This document shows positions 1-5,126 of a DNA stretch of 5,151 nt, piece after piece. Within the stretch, counting starts at the first letter, position 1, and every line of letters starts with the position of its first letter. The notes under the pieces are model-generated. The model saw only the letters and a list, made by a program, of their open reading frames with translations, did no database searches and was not told where the DNA came from. The stretch covers positions 2,283-7,433 of the forward strand of contig PMDM01000201.1 in NCBI GenBank assembly GCA_003155565.1, given 5' to 3'. The translations under genes were made by a program, and so were the position numbers. The stretch is from Methylococcaceae bacterium. GTDB taxonomy: Bacteria > Pseudomonadota > Gammaproteobacteria > Methylococcales > Methylomonadaceae.

Positions 1-765
1 GCCAATATGACCCCGTTCAAGTAAAACACTTTCCAGCTCTTCTCGACCTATCATGCGTAAGGCACTTTCAATTTTTTGCCGCGAACAAGCACAATCGAAT
101 TCAATGGGTTCAGCATCAAACAAGCGAACTTTTTCTTCGTTAAACAGGCGGTACAATAATTCTTCGCAGTCCAATTCCAGCATTTCTTGTTCGGTAACCG
201 TACTTGCCAGCAGTTCAATGCGCTCCCAATCGGCTGTATCGTTGCTTTGGGTGGGGAGTTCTTGCAAGAGTAAGCCAGCAGCATGGATTTCGTTGGCAAA
301 CAGCCACAAACGAGTGTTGAGTTGTTCGGATTGGGCAAAGTAAGCTTCTAGGGCTTCTGCCAAATTGCCACCCTGTAAAGGAACGATGCCTTGATAAGGA
401 TGGGCGTTTTCTGAATCCACAGTTAATACCAAACGGCCTTCCCCGAACATTTCCTGCAAGGAACCAGGGGTAACGGCATCACTACTTCTAATTAATCCTC
501 TGATTTTCCGGTCATGCGTTGCCTGTGCCACCAAGGTTTTAAGCGGGCCGTCGCCCTGCGCCTGGAGGATCATGGAGCCATTGAATTTTATGGTCGCGGA
601 TAATAAAACTACAGCCGATAAGGCTTGCCCCAGTTGTAGTTGTACGGCATCAGGGCAGTGCTGATACTGTTTTGCGGTTTGCCAGCTGCTTGCCAAGCTA
701 ACCCATAGTCCGCGAACACCAACCTCTTCAAATAAAAAACGGTGTAATACATCTTGTTGTGACAT
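1..765 (-). CDS. hslO: Hsp33 redox-regulated holdase chaperone, C-terminus cut by window edge
   Basis: Cytosolic chaperone that binds unfolding proteins when oxidation and heat release its zinc and make its C-terminal cysteines form disulfides. Reading the minus strand from the ATG at 765-763 gives 255 codons with no stop before the window edge. The start MSQQDVLHRFLFEEVGVRG lines up with E. coli Hsp33 (MPQHDQLHRYLFENFAVRG). Further family blocks are ATIKFNGSM-LQAQGDGPLKTLVA (about 57-79), HPYQGIVPLQGGNLAEALEAYF (about 122-143), the SEQLNTRLWLF helix, and the first zinc-binding pair C225-x-C227 in EFDCACSR. The family is about 290 residues long, so roughly 35 residues are missing, including the second CxxC pair. 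The frame is intact. Upstream pairing to 16S rRNA is weak (GGA about 7 nt before the ATG). It is divergent from msrA, another oxidative-damage gene. Identification is near certain; whether the CxxC is present cannot be seen. Confidence 0.95.
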   Translation of the reverse strand, partial: MSQQDVLHRFLFEEVGVRGLWVSLASSWQTAKQYQHCPDAVQLQLGQALSAVVLLSATIKFNGSMILQAQGDGPLKTLVAQATHDRKIRGLIRSSDAVTPGSLQEMFGEGRLVLTVDSENAHPYQGIVPLQGGNLAEALEAYFAQSEQLNTRLWLFANEIHAAGLLLQELPTQSNDTADWERIELLASTVTEQEMLELDCEELLYRLFNEEKVRLFDAEPIEFDCACSRQKIESALRMIGREELESVLLERGHIG

Positions 766-794
766 GCTTATCCAGATGCGGTTTATTACGCTTT

Positions 795-815
795 ATTATA
801 ATCCAGAATTATAGT
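795..815. promoter_or_regulatory. Overlapping face-to-face -10-like elements between hslO and msrA
   Basis: The 89-bp divergent gap contains TATAAT on the plus strand (797-802) and, five bases on, TATAAT on the minus strand (813-808), forming a perfect 6-bp inverted repeat. A further TATAGT lies at 810-815 on the plus strand, and a second minus-strand TATAAT at 800-795. No convincing -35 hexamer lies 16-18 bp from any of them, and no sigma-32-like element was seen for hslO. The region probably holds the promoters of both genes, but which hexamer serves which gene cannot be settled by eye. Confidence 0.35.
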
Positions 816-854
816 AGGCTTCGGTCAGAGAACATTATCTGAGTAATTATAAGC

Positions 855-1487
855 ATGATTTTTTCAAGCAAGAAACTGGTTCTACCTAATCTTAAAGATG
901 CTTTGCCGGGGCGAGATACGATTATGCCTGTCACCAACAAGCATTACGTCACTGGCAATCCCATTGCGCCGCCATTTCCAGACAATATGGCATTCGCACT
1001 GTTTGGCTTAGGCTGTTTTTGGGGAGCAGAACGAAAATTTTGGCAATATCCCAACGTGTTTAGCACGGCTGTTGGCTATAGTGGCGGCTACACGCCCAAT
1101 CCGACTTACGAAGAAGTTTGCACTGGCTTAACCGGGCATAATGAAGCGGTCAGAGTGGTTTACGATCCGTCTTTAGTTGCTTACAATGAATTGCTTGAGT
1201 TGTTTTGGCAATCCCACAACCCCACTCAAGGGATGGGACAGGGCAACGACACAGGCACTCAGTACCGTTCCGGTATTTATACTTACAGCCAAGAGCAGTG
1301 GGATGAGGCTATAAAGTCCAGGGATCATTACCAGCAGCGCCTGACCCAGTCAGGTTTTGGCCAGATAAGTACCGAAATATTGCCTGCCAAGGCATTTTAT
1401 TATGCCGAGGATTACCATCAGCAATATCTTGCCAAAGAGCCGCAAGGTTACTGTGGTATTGGTGGGTTAGGTGTGGCTTTTGATTGA
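855..1487 (+). CDS. msrA: Peptide-methionine (S)-S-oxide reductase MsrA
   Basis: Cytosolic enzyme that reduces the S epimer of methionine sulfoxide, free or in proteins, with electrons from thioredoxin. The 210-residue product matches the long E. coli-type MsrA (212 aa) along its whole length. It has the N-terminal extension with [13 protein letters not shown] (14-26), the active-site motif GCFWG (53-57) with nucleophile C54, [12 protein letters not shown] (94-105) with the general-acid Glu at 97, [11 protein letters not shown] (129-139), [12 protein letters not shown] (181-192) and GYCGIGG (198-204) with resolving C200. The N-terminal agreement with E. coli supports the ATG at 855, although the ribosome site is weak. 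One oddity: E. coli has a second recycling Cys eight residues after the first (GVC), while here that position is A208 (GVAFD), leaving C54, C89 and C200. Recycling would then have to use C200 alone, or C89 as a less usual partner. It sits divergent from hslO, so both neighbours handle oxidative damage. Confidence 0.97.
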   Translation: MIFSSKKLVLPNLKDALPGRDTIMPVTNKHYVTGNPIAPPFPDNMAFALFGLGCFWGAERKFWQYPNVFSTAVGYSGGYTPNPTYEEVCTGLTGHNEAVRVVYDPSLVAYNELLELFWQSHNPTQGMGQGNDTGTQYRSGIYTYSQEQWDEAIKSRDHYQQRLTQSGFGQISTEILPAKAFYYAEDYHQQYLAKEPQGYCGIGGLGVAFD

Positions 1488-1517
1488 GCCAAAATGATTG
1501 AGTCAAAAACGCCAGGC

Positions 1518-1543
1518 AAAAAAAAGGCGGTTAAAAAACCACC
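1518..1543 (-). terminator. Rho-independent terminator facing left (minus strand)
   Basis: Read on the minus strand, GGTGGTT-TTTT-AACCGCC (1543-1526) is a 7-bp stem with one G-U wobble and a 4-nt loop. It is followed at once by eight T (1525-1518). On the plus strand the wobble becomes a C-A mismatch and only TTATAT follows, so it should work much better leftwards. It may still help end msrA transcripts, since msrA stops 38 bp before it. No minus-strand protein gene ends here, which points to a non-coding transcript. Confidence 0.7.
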
Positions 1544-1612
1544 TTATATAGATTAGGAAGGATATAACGCAACTTTCAGCTATTGCGGCTCGGTAAAGAA
1601 CCTTTAAAAGTT
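1518..1612 (-). ncRNA. Candidate trans-acting small RNA, ~95 nt, RegA-linked
   Basis: This is inferred from the order of signals on the minus strand. An extended -10 promoter (1624-1619) predicts a start near 1612, and a strong intrinsic terminator with a U8 tail ends at 1518. Between them lie a mostly unpaired 5' part and a hairpin CGCAA-N10-TTGCG (1587-1568 on the minus strand). A single-stranded pyrimidine stretch UCCUUCCU (1562-1555) follows, and then the terminator hairpin. This is the usual build of an Hfq-type small RNA, with a C/U-rich seed able to pair with Shine-Dalgarno sequences. No open reading frame with a ribosome site was seen inside it. A RegA-type box abuts its -35 position. 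I do not recognise it as a named RNA family. The alternative is that the terminator only blocks or ends read-through and no RNA starts here. Confidence 0.42.
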
Positions 1613-1618
1613 GGTAAC

Positions 1619-1647
1619 ATAATAGCAGCGGTTAGTGCAATATGGAA
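1619..1647 (-). promoter_or_regulatory. Extended -10 promoter for the candidate small RNA
   Basis: On the minus strand, TGC-TATTAT (1627-1619) is an extended -10 with five of six consensus bases. The position 17 bp upstream, where a -35 should be, reads TTCCAT (1647-1642), which is poor. A weak -35 with an activator box directly next to it (1648-1664) is typical of an activator-dependent promoter. Predicted start is near 1612. Confidence 0.45.
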
Positions 1648-1664
1648 TGCGGCAAATTGTCGCA
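1648..1664. promoter_or_regulatory. Putative RegA (PrrA/RegR) binding box
   Basis: TGCGGC-AAATT-GTCGCA is a 6-5-6 near-palindrome with one asymmetric base. Its half-sites fit the known RegA/PrrA/RegR pattern GNGRC-N5-GNCGC exactly, including the 5-bp gap. It lies about 270 bp upstream of the gene for a RegB-type kinase and its RegA-type regulator, whose C-terminal helix-turn-helix closely resembles the regulators that bind such boxes. Extra half-sites are nearby: GCGAC at 1673-1677 and GCGGC at 1585-1589. GTCGC (1659-1663) and GCGAC (1673-1677) also form an outward-facing perfect repeat. Binding itself is inferred. Confidence 0.6.
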
Positions 1665-1693
1665 CCCCAAGAGCGACTGTTAGGCTTTATAAA
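1665..1693 (+). promoter_or_regulatory. Possible RegA-dependent promoter for regBA
   Basis: TATAAA at 1688-1693 is a reasonable -10. The -35 position 17 bp upstream (1665-1670) is CCCCAA, unlike the consensus, but it directly abuts the RegA-type box. The geometry mirrors that of the leftward promoter on the other side of the box. A half-site (GCGAC, 1673-1677) lies in the spacer and could instead make bound RegA repress. A start near 1700 would give a 5' leader of about 237 nt. Confidence 0.3.
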
Positions 1694-1936
1694 TGTACTG
1701 TAATAGATTGATTTATTTTGACAAATTTTATTATTCAGTGAATTAAACGGGCAAAGAAACAAAAGTGATGAGATTTTTTCGATGTTTTTCAAGGTCACAA
1801 ACCCCCAATACCAGCAAAAAAGCAAAGGTTTGATGGTTTTAAAATAGCCCGATAGACTGTCTCAACACCAAAAGTTGATCGCCATCCTTACATATTATTT
1901 ATTTCCCGCCGTTAGCTATTACAAAAACCTAATAAC
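1694..1936 (+). other. AT-rich leader region before regB, no gene
   Basis: This is the rest of the 449-bp gap. A perfect -35 hexamer TTGACA (1718-1723) has only AATTAA 17 bp later, so a second regB promoter there is possible but weak. TATTAT at 1893-1898 lacks a matching -35. No clear hairpin with a T run, riboswitch-like fold or open reading frame with a ribosome site was seen. No Shine-Dalgarno sequence precedes the regB ATG (ACCTAATAAC). Confidence 0.3.
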
Positions 1937-3316
1937 ATGCTCACACTGGTATTGCCAAAATCTGATATTTCTGCACTCCAAAACTTAAAATGGCTGTTCA
2001 TCCTGAGAAATATGATGATTTTGGGCGAAAGTATTTTGATCGTGATGTTTGTCTATGGACTTAATATCGAAATACCTGAGCAGCAATTGTGGTTGGTCAT
2101 CGTCGCCATTATTGCGTTTAATGCCTATACCTCGTTACGCTTACAGACCGACGATGTAGTAACCGAACTGGAGATTTTTTCGCAGATTTGTATTGATGTC
2201 ATTTCTATTGCTGCACTGTTGTACCTGACCGGAGGCGCATCAAACCCTATCACTTGGGTATTCTTGTTGCCGGTAATTATCACAGCGATTATGCTGCCTC
2301 CATCGTATGCCTGGTATATGGTGATTTTAACCACATCCATGTATTCCATCCTGATTCCTTTTAATACCCCGTTGCCTTCTATAGAACCGCATATGCCTGA
2401 TTCAGGCATGATGCACCACAGCATAAATGTTGCAAATGATAAGTTGTTACAAAAAGCGCATGAGATAAGCGATAACCATTATTATAATCTGCATATGTTT
2501 GGCATGTGGTTTGGCTTTGTATTTAGTGCAGGGTTGGTGGCATTTTTTGTGGCAGAATTGGCAAAAACACTTAAAAATCAAGAGCGAAGCCTTGCCGTAG
2601 CCCGTGAAAACGCACTCAGGGATGAGCGCGTCGTAGCGTTAGGCACACTCGCTGCCAGTGCCGCACATGATATGGGAACACCTTTAGGAACTATCGCGAT
2701 TGTCGTGCACGATTTGATACAGGATTATCCGGTCCGACATTTTCCAGAGTTCAATGAAAAGATGCAGATTATGCAAAACCAGGTTAACCGCTGTAAGGAA
2801 GCCTTGTCGCTGATGTCGGCTACTGCTGGCGAGATGCGTGCTGAATCAGGTAAAGTCATGTTACTTAGTAATTACCTTGATGACGTGCTCTATCAATGGC
2901 GTACCCACAAACCAACAACAAAATTACAGTTTTTTATTGATCCTGATATTGCGGTTGATGCCAACATTATTGCCGAACGCACATTAACCCACGCACTCAT
3001 TAATATTTTAAATAACGCAGTTGAGGCTTCCGATCCTGAACGAGGCATTGAATTTCATGCTCTGTGGAATATGACTGAATTAACGCTCAAGATTAGGGAT
3101 TATGGCCCCGGTTTTCCCGCTGAAATAGTTGATTTTGTAGGTAAACAGCCGGTAAGTAGCAAAAATAAAGGCTTAGGTGTGGGCTTGTTTCTAACTTATT
3201 CCACCATCCATCGCTTGGGCGGTAAAATTGAACTCAGTAATATGGAAACTGGCGGCGCGTGTGTGGAAATAAACCTGCCATTGTTGATAAACAAGGAGAA
3301 CGACGATGACCGCTGA
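1937..3316 (+). CDS. regB: RegB/PrrB-type redox sensor histidine kinase
   Basis: Inner-membrane kinase that senses respiratory redox state and phosphorylates the regulator encoded next. The 459 residues show six hydrophobic helices (about 18-40, 51-68, 82-98, 104-120, 123-141, 188-208), then a cytoplasmic kinase core. RegB hallmarks are visible. The quinone-site motif is GGASNPI (99-105; GGxxNPF in the family). The H-box AASAAHDMGTPLGTI (239-253) has phospho-acceptor H244, and C286 in QVNRCKEAL sits at the place of the redox-active cysteine of RegB. The N-box is HALINILNNAVEAS (352-365), with G-boxes DYGPGF (388-393) and KGLGVGLFL (411-419). The loop between helices 5 and 6 is long and rich in His and Met. 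An in-frame TAG at 1913 and the lack of other starts fix the ATG at 1937, although no ribosome site is seen. Orthologue names include prrB, actS and roxS. It overlaps the regulator gene by 11 nt. The family call is firm; the exact signal sensed is inferred. Confidence 0.93.
   Translation: MLTLVLPKSDISALQNLKWLFILRNMMILGESILIVMFVYGLNIEIPEQQLWLVIVAIIAFNAYTSLRLQTDDVVTELEIFSQICIDVISIAALLYLTGGASNPITWVFLLPVIITAIMLPPSYAWYMVILTTSMYSILIPFNTPLPSIEPHMPDSGMMHHSINVANDKLLQKAHEISDNHYYNLHMFGMWFGFVFSAGLVAFFVAELAKTLKNQERSLAVARENALRDERVVALGTLAASAAHDMGTPLGTIAIVVHDLIQDYPVRHFPEFNEKMQIMQNQVNRCKEALSLMSATAGEMRAESGKVMLLSNYLDDVLYQWRTHKPTTKLQFFIDPDIAVDANIIAERTLTHALINILNNAVEASDPERGIEFHALWNMTELTLKIRDYGPGFPAEIVDFVGKQPVSSKNKGLGVGLFLTYSTIHRLGGKIELSNMETGGACVEINLPLLINKENDDDR
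3293..3298 (+). promoter_or_regulatory. Strong ribosome binding site for regA, inside regB
   Basis: AAGGAG lies seven bases before the regA ATG, within the last codons of regB. It fixes the regA start at 3306 and contrasts with regB, which has no visible Shine-Dalgarno sequence. This suggests that the regulator is made in excess of its kinase and that the two are translationally coupled. Confidence 0.85.
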
Positions 3317-3854
3317 GTTATCAGATCAACCGATTCTGCTGCTGGTAGATGATGATAAGACCTTCTGTAAGGTATTGAAAGCCTCATTGGAAAGACGGGA
3401 TTTCGAAGTATTGATTGCCCACAATCTCGAAAAAGGCATGGTGCTGGCTGAACAGTATATGCCAGAGTATGCGGTGATTGACTTACGGATTGGACATGAA
3501 TCAGGGCTTGAGCTGGTCAAAAAACTGATTACCCTGGATGCGAATACGGCTTGTGTGATGTTGACCGGCTTTGCCAGTATCGCCACGGCGGTCGAGGCTA
3601 TCAAGCTGGGTGCAATCCATTACCTGACCAAGCCCACTAATGCTGACGAAATCGTTAATGCCCTCAGCAAAAATGAGGGTGATGCAGGTGTTTTTATTAA
3701 CAAAAATCCGCCGTCGGCAAAACGGATGGAGTGGGAACACCTGCAAAAAATATTGCTGCACTATGACGGCAATATTTCGGCAGCAGCCAGGGCGCTAAAT
3801 ATGCACAGGCGGACATTGCAAAGAAAGCTGGAAAAAAGACCGGTCAAGGAGTAG
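3306..3854 (+). CDS. regA: RegA/PrrA-type response regulator with Fis-like DNA-binding domain
   Basis: Cytoplasmic transcription regulator, the partner of the kinase just upstream. Residues 8-122 form a receiver domain with acidic residues D15-D17, phospho-acceptor D59 (AVIDLRI), the switch Thr at 87 (VMLTGF) and K109 (YLTKP). A linker with the family-typical Pro-Ser stretch (NPPSAKRMEWEHLQ, 134-147) leads to a Fis-type helix-turn-helix at about 154-175. There GNISAAARALNMHRRTLQRKL is nearly the RegA/PrrA/ActR recognition sequence. The length of 182 residues is normal for this short one-helix-turn-helix class, which lacks the AAA+ domain of NtrC-type regulators. In relatives the phosphorylated protein controls respiratory oxidases, carbon and nitrogen fixation and its own genes. 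A matching DNA box lies upstream at 1648-1664, so autoregulation is likely. It is also known as prrA, actR, regR or roxR. Confidence 0.95.
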   Translation: MTAELSDQPILLLVDDDKTFCKVLKASLERRDFEVLIAHNLEKGMVLAEQYMPEYAVIDLRIGHESGLELVKKLITLDANTACVMLTGFASIATAVEAIKLGAIHYLTKPTNADEIVNALSKNEGDAGVFINKNPPSAKRMEWEHLQKILLHYDGNISAAARALNMHRRTLQRKLEKRPVKE

Positions 3855-3861
3855 AGATACG

Positions 3862-3892
3862 GCTAGGCCTGGAAGCTAGCAGTTAAGCTTAA
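3862..3892. repeat. Small inverted repeats after regA
   Basis: GCTAG-N9-CTAGC (3862-3880) is followed directly by the 10-bp palindrome TTAAGCTTAA (3883-3892). No T run follows either, so they are poor intrinsic terminators. They may stabilise the 3' end of the regBA transcript. No gene was seen in the 151-bp convergent gap. Confidence 0.3.
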
Positions 3893-3989
3893 GCCCTTAT
3901 TTCTTAGCTACTTTACCAATATTTTGGCGCTACCATACTTAAAATCAGTACAAGACACATTGTGTTGTAATGTTCTAAGCTATCAACAA

Positions 3990-4021
3990 CCCTAAGCTTG
4001 TGAGCTTACGGGCTGGTTTTT
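3990..4021 (+). terminator. Possible terminator of regBA, overlapping the end of the convergent gene
   Basis: CCC-TAAGCT-TGTG-AGCTTA-C-GGG (3990-4012) is a hairpin with a perfect 6-bp inner stem and three more G-C pairs beyond a one-base bulge. T5 begins four bases later (4017-4021). The distance to the T run makes it a suboptimal terminator. On the minus strand no T run follows. The stop codon of the minus-strand gene (4008-4006) lies inside the stem. Confidence 0.4.
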
Positions 4022-4833
4022 AATCTGTTTTTTCCATCCCAGAACGGCGATTTTTTTACCTGAGTTGTAATCTCTGATAAAGCTTGCTTAACAATATCGC
4101 CAAAGCGGCCTGTTGTTTTATCTAGATAAGCCAAAGTATCGGGGTAAATGTTATTAGCGACAAAAGAGGCTTTCTTATTTGCCTGAGTAACAGGCTCAAT
4201 GACTTGCGCCTGTAGTAGGCCCATAAATTTGTCTGGCAGACTTTGCGCCGTGGTAACAATCTCGTCAAACAACACCTTGCTGGGATAAATGGCCCTATCC
4301 TCTACCAAATTACGCGTTGTTTTTGCCTGACTGCTGATGGATTCCAGCGTTTGATTTATAATTTCTTGTGCTGGCGCAATGATGGACTTTTCAACATAGG
4401 CTTTGGCTTGTTCGGGACATTGAACCACCTTATCCTTAGTCGTTAAGATCGTGTTGTCAACCAGCGCCTTCTTTTCGAGCAGGATCGTTTTGGCCTCGTC
4501 CACGAACTCTTGTGCAGTTTTGATATGCTGCTGAATTTGGCTAATAGTGGGGTTGATGACTTTCTCGTCCATACCGGTTTTGATTTGAACCCGGCATTCC
4601 TGGATTTTATTGACGGCTTTCTCCAGCAAAGACTGCTGAGCATAACCCAGTTTCAGATCCAGCTCATTAATCTGCGAATCGCGTTGGGAGATAACCAGTT
4701 TGAGTTCGCTAATTGTCTGTTTATTTTCCTTAATTTGATCAGTCAGCTTTGCTACTTTGTCTTCAAGCTGGTTTAATTTAACTGAAAGATCACTTGAACC
4801 AGCGTCATTATTTGAAACCATAGACAGCCCCAT
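4006..4833 (-). CDS. Coiled-coil protein with ~30-residue Pro-punctuated repeats, function unknown
   Basis: I do not recognise a family. The 275-residue product has no signal peptide or membrane helix and so is probably cytoplasmic. Residues about 15-75 have heptad-like spacing of Leu, Ile and Val with many Lys, Glu and Gln (VKLNQLEDKVAKLTDQIKE onward), a likely coiled coil. The rest is long amphipathic helix broken by an I-x-P motif at P95 (INP), P154 (IAP), P184 (IYP), P214 (IEP) and P231 (IYP). Three of these are exactly 30 residues apart, preceded by V-E-x(3)-I in the best copies (147-154, 177-184). This resembles proteins that lie on surfaces (lipid, polymer granule or membrane), but that is only an analogy. 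The start could be the ATG at 4833 or M5 at 4821, which has GGGG eight bases before it. It has its own promoter and is convergent with regBA. The long intact frame, promoter and repeats make it a real gene. Confidence 0.8.
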   Translation of the reverse strand: MGLSMVSNNDAGSSDLSVKLNQLEDKVAKLTDQIKENKQTISELKLVISQRDSQINELDLKLGYAQQSLLEKAVNKIQECRVQIKTGMDEKVINPTISQIQQHIKTAQEFVDEAKTILLEKKALVDNTILTTKDKVVQCPEQAKAYVEKSIIAPAQEIINQTLESISSQAKTTRNLVEDRAIYPSKVLFDEIVTTAQSLPDKFMGLLQAQVIEPVTQANKKASFVANNIYPDTLAYLDKTTGRFGDIVKQALSEITTQVKKSPFWDGKNRLKTSP

Positions 4834-4875
4834 GTAATTATTTATAGTTATTATGTGTTGCTAAAAAGCAGACTA

Positions 4876-4904
4876 TTCATAACAAGCGGGAATATCAAAG
4901 TCAA
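4876..4904 (-). promoter_or_regulatory. Sigma-70 promoter of the coiled-coil protein gene
   Basis: On the minus strand TTGACT (4904-4899, five of six bases) and TATGAA (4881-4876, four of six) are 17 bp apart. Transcription would start near 4869, giving a 5' leader of about 36 nt. No operator-like repeat was seen over it. Confidence 0.6.
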
Positions 4905-5108
4905 GAAGAAAATATTTCCTCAATTCCAGCCACATCAGAACTTATGTTATTGCATTGTTTCTGGCTATACGGTTACTTGCATTGCATTAACAGTTTTTGT
5001 TGTAAGTTTGCTATTCTGAATTTTTCAAACCGAAGCTAAAATAACCGAAATGCTATAATTCATAATGCACTTTGCGCTTGGTGTTAGATAAAAGACCTAT
5101 AGATCGTA

Positions 5109-5114
5109 TATAAT
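5109..5114 (+). promoter_or_regulatory. -10 element of the tRNA promoter with GC-rich discriminator
   Basis: A perfect TATAAT is followed by GCGCATCCC, a GC-rich discriminator of the kind linked to stringent control of stable RNA genes. The -35 is unclear: TTAGAT at 5084-5089 has a 19-bp spacer. A second TATAAT at 5054-5059 also lacks a good -35. The rest of the gap between 4905 and 5126 shows only short TTGCAT repeats (around 4948 and 4977) and no gene. Confidence 0.6.
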
Positions 5115-5126
5115 GCGCATCCCGTG

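Noticed and set aside
51..343. Open frames on both strands inside hslO
   Set aside because: They are other-frame shadows of the continuous hslO frame, which has clear family motifs.
1555..1562. AGGAAGGA on the plus strand as a ribosome binding site
   Set aside because: No start codon follows within a usable distance, so it is more likely the complement of the small RNA pyrimidine segment.
1708..1724. Possible FNR/CRP-type site TTGAT...GACAA
   Set aside because: The half-sites are seven bases apart instead of four, and the second half does not match ATCAA.
1604..1825. A 73-codon minus-strand open frame in the gap before regB
   Set aside because: It has no ribosome site, its composition is unlike a protein, and it runs through the RegA-type box and both promoter candidates. 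It is best explained as a chance frame in AT-rich DNA.
3196..3761. Minus-strand open frames across regB and regA
   Set aside because: They lie opposite strongly conserved coding sequence, lack ribosome sites and have low-complexity products.
4243..4776. Plus-strand open frames and a second minus-strand frame within the coiled-coil gene
   Set aside because: They are antisense or frame-shifted shadows of a 275-codon gene that has its own promoter and regular repeats.
4945..4990. Short TTGCATTG direct repeats as part of an array or a regulatory site
   Set aside because: There are only two or three short copies with irregular spacing and no link to a promoter, so chance is likely.
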